This document shows, in pieces, positions 8,197-17,149 of a stretch of 64,000 nt of DNA. The stretch comes from Elusimicrobia bacterium RIFCSPLOWO2_02_FULL_39_32 (lineage in GTDB: Bacteria; Elusimicrobiota; Elusimicrobia; 2-02-FULL-39-32), in contig MGUU01000014.1 of the NCBI GenBank assembly GCA_001800135.1, positions 62,001 to 126,000 on the forward strand, given 5' to 3'. Made by a program: the position numbers and the translations under genes. The number at the start of each line of letters is the position of its first letter. Positions within the stretch are counted from its first letter, which is position 1. The notes under the pieces were generated by a model that was given only the letters and a program-made list of their open reading frames with translations, ran no database searches and had not been told where the DNA came from.

Positions 8197-9798
8197 ATGA
8201 CGATAGAAACTGCAATTTTTTTAACAATTATTCTTGTTTTAGCTTTCTTTTTGCGTTTTTATCATTTAAAAAAAAGAGGTCTTCTTTATTGGGATGACGG
8301 CGTACGCATGCAAGAAGTTCTATTTTTAGAGGAATTGGCTTCATTTCTGAAAAAAAATTTGAATCGAATTTTAGCCCGAGAAATTTCTTTAAAAGAGTCT
8401 GCTCCTCGTTTTCGAGGTCTCTATCATTTTGACAGCAATCCTCTAAACATTTTCTGTTATTGGGTTGTGTCTCTGTTTACAAAGAACATTGAATTTTCTG
8501 GATTAGTTGCAAATGCTGTTTTAGGAGTTCTTTCCGTTTTAGGAACTTTTTTCCTGGCACAACTTGTTTTTGGAACAACGGTAGGTCTTCTTTCTGCGCT
8601 TGTGTTAGCCCTTTCTGCTTATCATCTCAACTATTCGCGATCCATTTATGCAGAAGTCAGTTGCAGCGCTTTTTATGTTTGGGGAACTTATTTTTATTTT
8701 TTAAGTTTTAGAACCAATCATCCTTTATTGATCCTTTTAGCTGGATTTTTCATTGGATGCGCTTTTACCTGTAACTCTCGCCAATTTTATCTTCCTTTTT
8801 TCTTTGTGTTGTACGAACTGACATCGCTATTTTTCCAACCCTTTGACATAATATTTTCTCGACTGATTATGTTAGGGATTTCAATGTTTTTGCCTTTAAT
8901 GCTGATTGAAGAGTTTTTTGTATTTTTGCGCGCGGTTGGGTATCCTTATATGAGTTACTTTATGCAACTTTATGAGAGAACGGGACAAAGGCTAGCAATT
9001 GATTTACGATTTCCTTCCTTTAAAATCTTTTGGAAAACATTTTATTCGTTTGAGGGAATCTTGGCGTTGGGTTTTTTAATCTGGGGCGCCATTCTCAATT
9101 TGAAAAATCCTTCGTCTCCAGCGATTTTGATTTTAGCGCAGTGTTTTTTTCCAATTTTATTTTGGAGCTCTCGCCCAACCAACCTCTTAGAGTGTAGAAA
9201 AGGAAGTATCGGCACTTATCAGATTGCAGTTCCTAGGTTAGCCTCTAGTTGCATACATGGCTTGACGATTGTAGTGGCTGTAGGACTTAGTTCGTTAGGC
9301 AATTTCTTTCCTTATGGACTAGGAATTTTTATTGTTATCGCTCTTTGGAAATGTTGGAAAATAGTTTGCGTGGAATCGGGATACAAAAAAGCGATTGAGT
9401 TCATCCATAGTCAAGGGGATTGGAGTTACATCAGTTTTTGTCATCCTATTTCAGACTATTATGCAAGCCGTGAGAACGAGGTGATCCATTTTGATAAAGT
9501 GAATGCTCCTCTGGAAGAACTTTACAAAAAGAATCAATGTCGTTATTTGCTTTATGTGGATACATTGCACAAAAATAGTTTTCGCTTTTTAAAATTTTCT
9601 TACCTCGAACCAGTTTTATCTTCTTTGAATCCTATTTATTCTGTAGAATTAGGTTACGATCAAATTCTTCCGCTCTATTTTGAGGACAGTTGTCACGACC
9701 CACAGATTTTTAGTCCTTGTTTGATCAAAGTGTATGACCTTGCGCTCCTTTTTAAGCCAATGGCACAAGATTCAATAAAAAAACATGCGACTTTTTAG
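8197..9798 (+). CDS. Polytopic membrane glycosyltransferase, GT39-like
   Basis: This 533-residue integral membrane protein has about ten hydrophobic helices and a soluble C-terminal part. The first external loop carries LLYWDDGVRM, with an Asp pair where GT-C enzymes hold the catalytic acid, and SAYHLNYSRSIYAEV further on matches the GT39/ArnT-like group. Its ATG follows the stop of the radical SAM gene directly. It should use a polyprenyl-phosphate sugar, plausibly one made by the dolichyl-phosphate-sugar-synthase-like GT2 encoded at 10810. It differs in sequence from the other GT-C gene at 2052. Confidence 0.78.
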   Translation: MTIETAIFLTIILVLAFFLRFYHLKKRGLLYWDDGVRMQEVLFLEELASFLKKNLNRILAREISLKESAPRFRGLYHFDSNPLNIFCYWVVSLFTKNIEFSGLVANAVLGVLSVLGTFFLAQLVFGTTVGLLSALVLALSAYHLNYSRSIYAEVSCSAFYVWGTYFYFLSFRTNHPLLILLAGFFIGCAFTCNSRQFYLPFFFVLYELTSLFFQPFDIIFSRLIMLGISMFLPLMLIEEFFVFLRAVGYPYMSYFMQLYERTGQRLAIDLRFPSFKIFWKTFYSFEGILALGFLIWGAILNLKNPSSPAILILAQCFFPILFWSSRPTNLLECRKGSIGTYQIAVPRLASSCIHGLTIVVAVGLSSLGNFFPYGLGIFIVIALWKCWKIVCVESGYKKAIEFIHSQGDWSYISFCHPISDYYASRENEVIHFDKVNAPLEELYKKNQCRYLLYVDTLHKNSFRFLKFSYLEPVLSSLNPIYSVELGYDQILPLYFEDSCHDPQIFSPCLIKVYDLALLFKPMAQDSIKKHATF

Positions 9799-9816
9799 AA
9801 GTCATCGAAAAAAATC

Positions 9817-10797
9817 ATGATTATTGTTCAGACTCCGCTCCGAATCAGTTTTGCCGGGGGCGGAACCGATTTTTCTGAATTTTATAAAAACCATGAAAAA
9901 GGAATGGTGATTAATTCCGCTATTGATAAAAATACTTTTGTGATCGTCAAGGAAAGGTTCGATAAAAAAATTTATCTAAATTGGATGAAAAAAGAAATCG
10001 TGAACTCAGTTCAGGAAATCGAACATGAACTAATTCGAGAGGCGATGAAAAAAACCAAAGTTTCAGAAGGGATTGAAATCACAACTCTTTCTGATGTGCC
10101 TTCTGAAGGATCGGGGTTAGGTTCTTCAAGTAGTCTCACCGTTGGACTTTTGCATGCGCTTTACCTTTATAGCGGCAGAATGGTTGATGCAGAGACACTT
10201 GCACAAGAATCTTGCGAAATCGAAATAGAAATTTTAAAAAAGCCAATTGGAAAACAAGATCAATATATCACAGCTTATGGCGGTTTTAAAAGCTTTGAAT
10301 TTCATTCAAATGGAAAGGTAAAATATACTTCTATACAACTCCAAAATGAAAAATTGCGCAAATTCAATTCGCGTCTTCTTCTATTCTTTACTGGAAAAAC
10401 TAGAAACTCAGCAACAATTCTTTCTAAACAAAAAGAAAATATCAAAAATAAGCAAGAAATCCTTTTACAAATGAGAAGTCAAGTACCAACCATCGAAAAA
10501 TGCCTAAAGAGCAGTCAATTTGATCCTATTGGCTCGATTCTTCATCAAGGTTGGCTCTACAAAAAAGAGCTCGCTTCAAACATTTCTGATCCTATGATAG
10601 ATATTCTTTATGAAAAAGCTTGTAATGCAGGAGCTGTGGGGGGGAAAATTTTGGGCGCTGGGGGGGGAGGATTTTTGCTGCTTTACGTTCAACCGGAAAA
10701 CCAAGATCGCGTACGAGAAGCGCTTGCTGAGCTTAAAGAATTACCATTTAGTTTTCAAAAAGATGGGAGCAAAGCGATCTTTAATGTACGGAATTAA
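9817..10797 (+). CDS. hddA: GHMP sugar kinase, heptose-7-phosphate kinase type
   Basis: This 326-residue GHMP kinase opens with TPLRISFAGGGTDF, the start typical of D-glycero-D-manno-heptose 7-phosphate kinase and related sugar 1-kinases. The ATP-binding motif PSEGSGLGSSS lies at residues 95-105 and the third GHMP motif (GKILGAGGGG) near residue 280. The G-rich third motif is encoded with G7 and G8 runs (10638-10644, 10660-10667). It would make heptose 1,7-bisphosphate or a related sugar 1-phosphate for nucleotide activation. The nearby nucleotidyltransferase and GmhB-like fragment support the heptose reading; a fucokinase-like role is the main alternative. Confidence 0.75.
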   Translation: MIIVQTPLRISFAGGGTDFSEFYKNHEKGMVINSAIDKNTFVIVKERFDKKIYLNWMKKEIVNSVQEIEHELIREAMKKTKVSEGIEITTLSDVPSEGSGLGSSSSLTVGLLHALYLYSGRMVDAETLAQESCEIEIEILKKPIGKQDQYITAYGGFKSFEFHSNGKVKYTSIQLQNEKLRKFNSRLLLFFTGKTRNSATILSKQKENIKNKQEILLQMRSQVPTIEKCLKSSQFDPIGSILHQGWLYKKELASNISDPMIDILYEKACNAGAVGGKILGAGGGGFLLLYVQPENQDRVREALAELKELPFSFQKDGSKAIFNVRN

Positions 10798-10809
10798 TAT
10801 CCTTTTTCA

Positions 10810-11523
10810 ATGGGTCCCTATCTTTCAGTTTTAATTCCAGCTTACAATGAAGAAGATCGGCTTCCTCAAACGCTTCATAAAATTTTTCAGTTCCTTCAAA
10901 AACAGCCTTGGAGTTGGGAAATCATTGCAGTGGATGACGGAAGCAAAGATGGGACAGTCAAAGTAGTTCAAAATTTAGCTAAGCAAATCCCCCTGCGATT
11001 AATCCAACTCCCTCAGAATAAAGGAAAAGGAGCTGCAGTTAGAGAGGGGGTGCTGGCGACAGAAGGGAAATATGTTTTATTTTCTGATGCAGATTTAGCC
11101 ACACCGATAGAAGAGATTTATAAATTGTTGTCTGAAGTCACAGAGGAAAAATATTTAATAGTGATCGGTTCGCGCGCATTACAGAGATCGTTAGTGAGAC
11201 AGAATAATTCGTTTTTACGCGATTTGGCCGGTAAATTTTTTGGGTTATGTGGCCGCTTTTTGTTAGGATTGAACATTCGGGATACTCAATGCGGGTTTAA
11301 GATTTTTGAACGTAATGTTGCTCACTTGCTTTTTTCTAAACAGAAGTTAAACGGAGTCGTTTTTGATATGGAAATTCTTTATTTAGCTAAAAAAGAGGGT
11401 TATAACGTCAAAGAGGTTCCAGTGATTTGGGAACACAATTTTAATACGCGAATCCCCTACAATTTTTCTAAATCAATTGCAGTTTTTTTAGATTTAGTCA
11501 GAATTAAAATTTTTCATGGGTAA
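10810..11523 (+). CDS. GT2 polyprenyl-phosphate sugar synthase-like glycosyltransferase
   Basis: This 237-residue GT-A enzyme belongs to the dolichyl-phosphate glucose/mannose synthase-like branch of GT2. Visible motifs are VLIPAYNEEDRL, VDDGSKDGT (Asp42/Asp43) and the metal-binding SDAD at residues 92-95, then DTQCGFKIF. It would load a sugar from a nucleotide donor onto a polyprenyl phosphate, which GT-C enzymes then use outside the membrane. It has no C-terminal membrane anchor. The gene overlaps the downstream epimerase by 8 nt. Confidence 0.85.
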   Translation: MGPYLSVLIPAYNEEDRLPQTLHKIFQFLQKQPWSWEIIAVDDGSKDGTVKVVQNLAKQIPLRLIQLPQNKGKGAAVREGVLATEGKYVLFSDADLATPIEEIYKLLSEVTEEKYLIVIGSRALQRSLVRQNNSFLRDLAGKFFGLCGRFLLGLNIRDTQCGFKIFERNVAHLLFSKQKLNGVVFDMEILYLAKKEGYNVKEVPVIWEHNFNTRIPYNFSKSIAVFLDLVRIKIFHG

Positions 11524-12643
11524 AGGAAAAGTTCTGATCACCGGTGGAGCAGGTTTTATCGGATCGCATACAGCCGATCTATTGATTGCGGAAGGGTACG
11601 AGGTTCATATTTTAGATAACTTGACAGAACAAATTCATGACGGGTGTTGGCCCGATTACTTAGATTCTCGAATCGAAAAAATTAAAGGAGATGTTAGCCG
11701 TTTTGAGGATTTGGAGAAAGCGCTGGAAGGTATAGATTATGTTTTTCATCTGGCTGCTTATCAAGATTTGTTACCCAATTTTTCTAAATTTTTTTCTGTC
11801 AATACTGTAAGCACCGCTCTTTTATATGAACTAATAGTTAATCGAAAATTTCCAATAAAAAAAGTAGTCTTTGCCTCTTCTCAATTTGTTTATGGAGAAG
11901 GCCATTATCAATGTAGTGAACACGGTCTCTTTCATTCTGGGATGCGTACTATAGCTCATCTGGATCAAGGAAAATGGGACGTGCTCTGCCCGCATTGCCA
12001 GAAGAAAGCTTCCCCTGCGCTTTTAACGGAAGAATCGTTTGATCCCCAAAATCAATACTCTATTTCTAAATATACCCAAGAACTAATTGCGCTCACTTTT
12101 GGAAAAAGATATCAAATTCCAACGGTTGGTTTGAGGTATTCGATTGTGCAGGGAGCGCGCCAATCGTTCCGCAACGCTTATTCCGGAATTTTGAGAGTGT
12201 TCACTTTAAAAATGTTGAAAGGTGAACCTCCTCCGGTTTTTGAAGATGGATTGCAGTTTAGAGACTATGTGAACGTTTTAGATGTTGCCCGAGCGAATGT
12301 TTTAGTTTTGCAAAAAAAAGAGGCAAACTGGAATGTCTTTAACGTTGGTGGAGGGAAGGCTTATACGGTTTTAGATTTTGTATCAATTGTTAATCAAGTT
12401 TTAAAGACTAATATCCAACCACAGATCACTCATCGCTATCGAGTCGGAGATACGCGCCACAGTATATCCAATATTGAAAAAATTCGTTCTTTGGGTTGGA
12501 GCCCTACAAGAACGCCAAAAAATTCTGTAGAAGCTTATGTCCAATGGATTCAAAAACAAAATTTGAAAAAAGACTATGTTGCTGAAGCTGAGAACTTAAT
12601 GGAAAAGACTGGATGCATAAGAAAAGCGGTAACTCCAAAGTAG
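11516..12643 (+). CDS. NAD-dependent epimerase with zinc-type insert, dTDP-rhamnose 4-epimerase-like
   Basis: This 375-residue extended short-chain dehydrogenase has the NAD motif TGGAGFIG at 9-16 and the catalytic YxxxK at Tyr181/Lys185. Between them lies an insert with C133, H136, C158 and C161 (CSEH ... CPHC), a probable zinc site. I recall this insert from bacterial dTDP-L-rhamnose 4-epimerase-like proteins (L-rhamnose to L-talose configuration). It probably makes a nucleotide deoxysugar for the glycan. The exact substrate is inference. It overlaps both the upstream GT2 gene and a short phosphatase-like fragment downstream. Confidence 0.75.
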   Translation: MGKGKVLITGGAGFIGSHTADLLIAEGYEVHILDNLTEQIHDGCWPDYLDSRIEKIKGDVSRFEDLEKALEGIDYVFHLAAYQDLLPNFSKFFSVNTVSTALLYELIVNRKFPIKKVVFASSQFVYGEGHYQCSEHGLFHSGMRTIAHLDQGKWDVLCPHCQKKASPALLTEESFDPQNQYSISKYTQELIALTFGKRYQIPTVGLRYSIVQGARQSFRNAYSGILRVFTLKMLKGEPPPVFEDGLQFRDYVNVLDVARANVLVLQKKEANWNVFNVGGGKAYTVLDFVSIVNQVLKTNIQPQITHRYRVGDTRHSISNIEKIRSLGWSPTRTPKNSVEAYVQWIQKQNLKKDYVAEAENLMEKTGCIRKAVTPK

Positions 12644-12726
12644 CAATTTTTCTGGATCGGGATAGGCTCTTAACTGCTTTTGATTTTAAGAACCATCAGT
12701 CTCTCAATCGGTGGGTGGTGGGATGA
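12613..12726 (+). pseudogene. Short fragment resembling the N-terminus of a GmhB-type HAD phosphatase
   Basis: A 37-codon open frame starts inside the end of the epimerase gene and encodes SKVAIFLDRDRLLTA, close to the opening of D-glycero-D-manno-heptose 1,7-bisphosphate 7-phosphatases (usually FLDRDG with the two catalytic Asp). The rest of the domain, about 140 residues, is missing, and the frame ends in an ATGA overlap with the nucleotidyltransferase start. It is best read as a deletion remnant, with the coupling to the next gene kept. The heptose pathway context (kinase upstream, nucleotidyltransferase downstream) fits. A chance match cannot be excluded for so short a piece. Confidence 0.5.
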
Positions 12727-13442
12727 AAGCAATGATCTTAGCCGCTGGCTTAGGAACGCGATTACGTCCTTTTACTCAAAAAATGCCTAAAATTATGGTT
12801 CCGATTAATGGAAAACCTCTTTTAGCTTATCACCTTCGGATGCTCAAAAAACAGGGAATTAAAGAGATTGGAATTAACCTTCACCATTTTCCTGAAAAAA
12901 TCAATGGATTTCTTAAAAATGGAAAACAGTTTGGCATAAAAGTCCTTTATTCTTACGAAAAAAAGTTGCTTGGAACTGCAGGCGGTGTTAAAAAATTAGA
13001 AAATTTTTTTAAGGAAACTTTTTTGGTTTTGTATGGCGATAATTTGATTGCCGCAAATTTGGAACCGCTGATTCAATTTCATAAAAAGAAAAGAACACTT
13101 GTAACCATTGCGCTTTACCAGTGTTCAGAGCCATGGACACAAGGAGTGGTTCAACTGGATAAAAAAGCAAGAATCGTTGCGTTTATTGAGAAACCACCAA
13201 AAGAGCTGTGCTCTTCCAATGAACTTTCTAATGCAGGGATTTATGTTTTAGAACCAGAGATTTTTTCACATATCCCATCGGACTCTTTTTTCGATTTTGG
13301 GAAGAATTTGTTTCCGGCGCTGGTCTCTAAAAATATTCCGATGTATGGATTTCAACTAGATGGATATGTGAGAGATATTGGGAGTCCTGAACGTTTATCG
13401 AATGTGATTAAAGATATGAGACAAGGGAAGACCAAACAATGA
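12723..13442 (+). CDS. Sugar-1-phosphate nucleotidyltransferase (HddC/GMP-type)
   Basis: This 239-residue protein has the nucleotidyltransferase signature LAAGLGTRLRPFT at its start, VLYGDN as the metal-binding Asp motif and FIEKP before the sugar pocket. In context with the GHMP heptose kinase it is probably the D-glycero-D-manno-heptose 1-phosphate guanylyltransferase; mannose- or glucose-1-phosphate is an alternative. A GTG at 12711 would add MGGG, but the ATG at 12723, inside an ATGA overlap and preceded by a GGTGG-rich site, gives the family's usual start. It overlaps the next gene by 4 nt. Confidence 0.78.
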   Translation: MKAMILAAGLGTRLRPFTQKMPKIMVPINGKPLLAYHLRMLKKQGIKEIGINLHHFPEKINGFLKNGKQFGIKVLYSYEKKLLGTAGGVKKLENFFKETFLVLYGDNLIAANLEPLIQFHKKKRTLVTIALYQCSEPWTQGVVQLDKKARIVAFIEKPPKELCSSNELSNAGIYVLEPEIFSHIPSDSFFDFGKNLFPALVSKNIPMYGFQLDGYVRDIGSPERLSNVIKDMRQGKTKQ

Positions 13443-14356
13443 ATATTCTTTTAGCTTATCATTCACGTTGGCATATTCAGGGGTATTTTTTTGAAAATTA
13501 TTTGAATGAAAAGCATAGAATCTTTTATACTCCAATAGACAATTCAGCTTATTACGGAGACTGGAAAGGTCGCTTACCTTTTTATCTTCCCAAAAAAATC
13601 CCTACTACTATTGCTTCCCTAGAAAAAAAATTTTCTAATCAGTTTAATTTTATTATAGAATTGGATGGCGTTGGACAACATCACCTTTCTGGAATGCGCA
13701 GCAGTATGGCTGTTAAGGCTCTTTGGTCTTGCGATATTTTTAGGAAAGATAAAAAAAAATTCCATAAATGGATAGAAAAAGATTTTGATATTATTTTTGT
13801 CGCGCATAAAAACTACTTAAATTTTTTTGAACCCAAAAAAACAGAATGGTTACCCTATGCCTGTAATACCTCTACTTTTAAAAAATTGGATTTACCTAAA
13901 ATATATGATGTAGCCTATATAGGAAACTTAAATAAAGATCTCTATTCCGGGCGCATTAAAATTCTTAATGAAATCTCTAAAAAATTTAAAGTTTATATTT
14001 CAGATAATGTATATGGGGAAGAAATTTCAAAAATTTATTCGCAATCGAAAATAATTTTTAACTATTCCCAATTTTCAGAAATCAACATGAGAATTTTTGA
14101 AGCGCTCTCTTGTGGAAGTTTATTGGTTACAAATAGATTGGGGAAAGAAACTGGGCTAGAGGATCTTTTTCAAGATCAAACTCATCTTATTTTTTATGAT
14201 GATATTAATGATCTTAAAGAAAAATTGGATTACTATCTTTCTAATGAATCAGAAAGAGAATCTATTGCTTTAGGTGGATACAAGGAGGCTTTATCAAAGC
14301 ACACTTTCCAAGACCGATTTATTCAGATTTTAAATTATATTAAAAAATGTAACTAG
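13439..14356 (+). CDS. CgeB-like glycosyltransferase
   Basis: This 305-residue protein looks like the CgeB/YkvP branch of GT-B glycosyltransferases. The C-terminal half contains NYSQFSEINMRIFEALSCGSLLVTN, where the Glu-containing RIFEALSCG block matches the donor-binding site. Its ATG overlaps the upstream stop by 4 nt. From here to about 16 kb the DNA is visibly more AT-rich than the preceding genes, with long A/T runs, which may mean a different origin. Acceptor and donor unknown. Confidence 0.8.
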   Translation: MNILLAYHSRWHIQGYFFENYLNEKHRIFYTPIDNSAYYGDWKGRLPFYLPKKIPTTIASLEKKFSNQFNFIIELDGVGQHHLSGMRSSMAVKALWSCDIFRKDKKKFHKWIEKDFDIIFVAHKNYLNFFEPKKTEWLPYACNTSTFKKLDLPKIYDVAYIGNLNKDLYSGRIKILNEISKKFKVYISDNVYGEEISKIYSQSKIIFNYSQFSEINMRIFEALSCGSLLVTNRLGKETGLEDLFQDQTHLIFYDDINDLKEKLDYYLSNESERESIALGGYKEALSKHTFQDRFIQILNYIKKCN

Positions 14357-14389
14357 AAATAAATTCAGCTAAAGATTGACAACTACTTT

Positions 14390-15064
14390 ATGAGAATGAA
14401 TTGTAGAGATTTTGTAGTGATTGTGTCAGAAGTGATTGATTTGCCTGAACCCATATACGAATTTGGTTCAAGACAAGTAGCTGATCAAGGAGAATTTACT
14501 AATTTACGTTGTTTTTTTAAAGGAAAGTATTATGTTGGGTGTGATTATGTTAGTGGTACTGGAGTAGATAAAATTGAAAACATCATGTCTCTTTCTTTAA
14601 AAGATCAATCTGTAGGGACATGTTTACTTATTGAATCTTTAGAGCATATAGAAAACCCCTTCATTGCATTAGGTGAGATATATAGAGTATTAAAACCCAA
14701 TGGGGTTTTAATTTTAACAACTCCAATGAATTTTCCAATTCATGATTATCCTTATGATTATTGGAGATTCACACCTGAAGGAATTAGAACCTTGACAAAA
14801 TCTTTTGAAATCAAAATTGTCGGCTCACAAGGACCAGTAGATTTTCCACACACTTTATTCTGTGTTGCTTTTAAATCGGATTATCCTGCGATTGAACAGC
14901 TATTTGAAAAACTATGTAAAAGATTAGATAAGGATATGCGACAATATCAACAAGGACGTTTCGGTACAATTTTGAATCGTTATTATACTTGGAAAGCCTT
15001 AATTAGTTTAAATTTAAGAGAATGGATAAATAGAAATCAACTTCGTTTTAATTTATATAAATAA
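14390..15064 (+). CDS. Class I SAM-dependent methyltransferase
   Basis: This 224-residue protein is a compact type 11-like methyltransferase. It has a diverged motif I (IYEFGSRQV), an acidic strand ending CDYV, ESLEHIENP as the motif IV region with IYRVLKPNGVLILTTP after it, and a YDYWRFTPEG segment common in glycan-locus methyltransferases. It lies in the AT-rich part of the locus between two glycosyltransferase genes and probably modifies the same glycan. No substrate can be assigned. Confidence 0.8.
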   Translation: MRMNCRDFVVIVSEVIDLPEPIYEFGSRQVADQGEFTNLRCFFKGKYYVGCDYVSGTGVDKIENIMSLSLKDQSVGTCLLIESLEHIENPFIALGEIYRVLKPNGVLILTTPMNFPIHDYPYDYWRFTPEGIRTLTKSFEIKIVGSQGPVDFPHTLFCVAFKSDYPAIEQLFEKLCKRLDKDMRQYQQGRFGTILNRYYTWKALISLNLREWINRNQLRFNLYK

Positions 15065-15129
15065 TATCCTTCATATTCAATAAAAATGCAAAAATCCTTC
15101 AAATCGCTCTTCCTCTTCTATAACGATAG

Positions 15130-16002
15130 ATGAAAAATTTAGACTTAACCATCTCAATAGTAAATTTTAATACATCAAATTTACTGGAAAAATGTCTGAT
15201 TTCCATTTATCAACATCATAAAAAAATTTCTTTTGAAATATTTGTTGTTGACAATGCTTCTACAGATAGCAGCATTGCTATGGTGCAAGAGAAATTTCCT
15301 ATGGTAAATTTAATAAGAAATGATCAGAATCTTTTTTTTACAAAAGCTCACAACCAAGCTCTGAGTCAAGCTCAAGGTCGTTATTCTGTTATTTTAAATC
15401 CTGATTTATATTTTGAAGATAATGCTCTGGAAAAGATTATAAATTTTATGGATAAAAATAATTCTATTGGCGCCGCTGGGCCAAGAATTTTAAATTTAGA
15501 TGGCAGTGTTCAGGGAAGCGGTGACCAATTACCAAGTTTCTTATATGGCCTTTTTGAGGTGTTTTTAATCAATACCATTTGGAAAACAAACCCTATCCGC
15601 TCAAATAGAATCAGGCCTGATTGGAATAGAGATCAAACTGAATCGGTTGAATCTTTAAGTGGAGCATGTATGCTAGTGCGTTCCAGTTTATTTAAAGACA
15701 TCGGTCTATTGGATGAGAGATTCTTGATTTATTGGGAAGAGACAGATTGGTGTAAACGGATTTTAGAACAAGGTTATAAAATTTATCTTTTTTCAGAGGC
15801 AAAATTATATCATTTGGGCAGCGCGGGTATGGATTTACATGGAAAAGAAAAAAAAGAAAAAATTTTTTTTAACAGTATGTTAAAATACTATAAAAAACAT
15901 TATGGTTTTTTGGTTTATGCTTTGTTTAATTTGATTTACTTATTTTATAATGTCCCAATTTTAAAAATTATCAGAAAAATTAAAGGATGGATTAGATCAT
16001 GA
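15130..16002 (+). CDS. GT2 glycosyltransferase, rhamnosyltransferase-like
   Basis: This 290-residue GT-A protein carries ISIVNFNTSN, VVDNASTDSS and the NPDLYFED metal-site region. The acceptor-side block SLSGACMLVRSSLF ... LDERFLIYWEETDWC is highly typical of rhamnosyltransferase-like GT2 enzymes. A hydrophobic stretch near the C-terminus may touch the membrane. The stop overlaps the start of the epimerase gene by 4 nt. The sugar is a guess from family resemblance only. Confidence 0.87.
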   Translation: MKNLDLTISIVNFNTSNLLEKCLISIYQHHKKISFEIFVVDNASTDSSIAMVQEKFPMVNLIRNDQNLFFTKAHNQALSQAQGRYSVILNPDLYFEDNALEKIINFMDKNNSIGAAGPRILNLDGSVQGSGDQLPSFLYGLFEVFLINTIWKTNPIRSNRIRPDWNRDQTESVESLSGACMLVRSSLFKDIGLLDERFLIYWEETDWCKRILEQGYKIYLFSEAKLYHLGSAGMDLHGKEKKEKIFFNSMLKYYKKHYGFLVYALFNLIYLFYNVPILKIIRKIKGWIRS

Positions 16003-16994
16003 AATCAGTTGTTTTAGTTAGTGGGGGGGCAGGATTCATAGGATCTCATGTCACGGATCACCTAATTGAACGTGGGTGTAATGTTATTGTCCTAGATGAT
16101 TTAAGCGGTGGTTTTCTGGATAATGTGAATCCTAAAGCCAAATTCTATAAAGGTAGTATCTTGAATACTGTTTTAATCGAAAAAATTTTTAATTCTCATC
16201 CGATCAAATATGTTTTTCATCTTGCGGCTTACGCGGCAGAAGGTTTAAGCCACTTTATTAAGCGGTTTAATTACACAAATAACTTAATTGGCAGCATGAA
16301 TTTGATCAATGCATCTGTTAATCATGAAGTAAAATGTTTTGTTTTTACGTCTTCGATCGCAGTTTATGGGAAGAATCAGTTGCCGATGCGGGAAGATTTA
16401 ATGCCTTTGCCAGAGGATTCTTACGGGATTGCTAAATTTGCGGTTGAACTGGAGTTAAAAGCTTCCCATGAGATGTTTGGTTTACCTTATATTATTTTCC
16501 GTCCACATAATGTATATGGGCCGAAGCAAAACATTGGAGACCGTTACCGGAATGTGATCGGAATTTTTATGAATCAAATTATGAGAAAAGAGTCTCTGAC
16601 AGTGTTTGGAGACGGCAAACAGACACGGGCATTCAGTTATATTAACGATGTAGCTCCGATTATTGCGCGATCAGTAGAGGTAAAAAAGGCCTACAATCAA
16701 ATTTTTAATATCGGAGCAGATCACCCATATTCGATCAATCAATTGATCTGTGAAATTGGTGACTCCATGGGAGTAAAATCAAAGGTTCATTATCTTACAC
16801 CTCGAAAGGAAGTGATTCACGCATATTCAGATCACCAAAAAATTATGGAGGTATTTAATCCAGAAAAAACAGTGAGTTTATCTGAAGGGATCCGACAGAT
16901 GGCGGAGTGGTGCAAAAAAGCTGGACCGCGAAAAAGTAAACCTTTTGAAAATATAGAAATTTTAAAAAATCTTCCGTCTTCTTGGTTGAAATAA
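15999..16994 (+). CDS. NAD-dependent sugar-nucleotide epimerase, GalE-like
   Basis: This 331-residue extended short-chain dehydrogenase has SGGAGFIGSHV near residues 8-18, FTSSIAVYG and the catalytic YGIAK. HNVYGPKQNIGDRYRNVIG is typical of UDP-glucose/UDP-glucuronate 4-epimerase relatives. It would interconvert nucleotide hexoses for the glycan locus. The start codon lies in an ATGA overlap with the GT2 gene. It is the last gene of the contiguous coupled run; a structured intergenic region and tRNA-Ser follow. GalE itself or a UDP-GlcNAc 4-epimerase cannot be told apart here. Confidence 0.83.
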   Translation: MKSVVLVSGGAGFIGSHVTDHLIERGCNVIVLDDLSGGFLDNVNPKAKFYKGSILNTVLIEKIFNSHPIKYVFHLAAYAAEGLSHFIKRFNYTNNLIGSMNLINASVNHEVKCFVFTSSIAVYGKNQLPMREDLMPLPEDSYGIAKFAVELELKASHEMFGLPYIIFRPHNVYGPKQNIGDRYRNVIGIFMNQIMRKESLTVFGDGKQTRAFSYINDVAPIIARSVEVKKAYNQIFNIGADHPYSINQLICEIGDSMGVKSKVHYLTPRKEVIHAYSDHQKIMEVFNPEKTVSLSEGIRQMAEWCKKAGPRKSKPFENIEILKNLPSSWLK

Positions 16995-17066
16995 TATTCC
17001 AAATTGCACTGATGAGTGAAAATAAGCCGATTGAAGTTGTACAATCGCACTGATTTATCAAGTAAG

Positions 17067-17080
17067 AGGAGGGGTGGCCG
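17067..17080 (+). repeat. 14-bp copy of the 5' end of tRNA-Ser
   Basis: AGGAGGGGTGGCCG at 17067-17080 is repeated exactly at 17149-17162, where it forms the 5' end of the tRNA-Ser gene with one base in front. Such a short tRNA copy 82 bp away may be a remnant of integration or local duplication at the tRNA. Confidence 0.7.
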
Positions 17081-17126
17081 CACTTTATTCTTATTCCTTT
17101 GCATTAAGGAAAAAGTACAGGCCACC
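17073..17126 (+). other. Hairpin-forming element upstream of tRNA-Ser
   Basis: GGTGGCC at 17073-17079 pairs with GGCCACC at 17120-17126. Inside this, ACTTT pairs with AAAGT and TCCTT with AAGGA around a six-base loop, giving one long imperfect stem. It has no T-tract at its 3' end, so it is not a standard terminator. It could be a small mobile or structured RNA element, or a processing signal in front of the tRNA. Confidence 0.55.
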
Positions 17127-17149
17127 TAAGCTTAATAGATTTTTTTCAA

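Noticed and set aside
12613-12726. Functional small protein with HAD-like motif
   Set aside because: The fold needs about 150 residues; 37 codons with DRDR in place of DRDG cannot be an active phosphatase.
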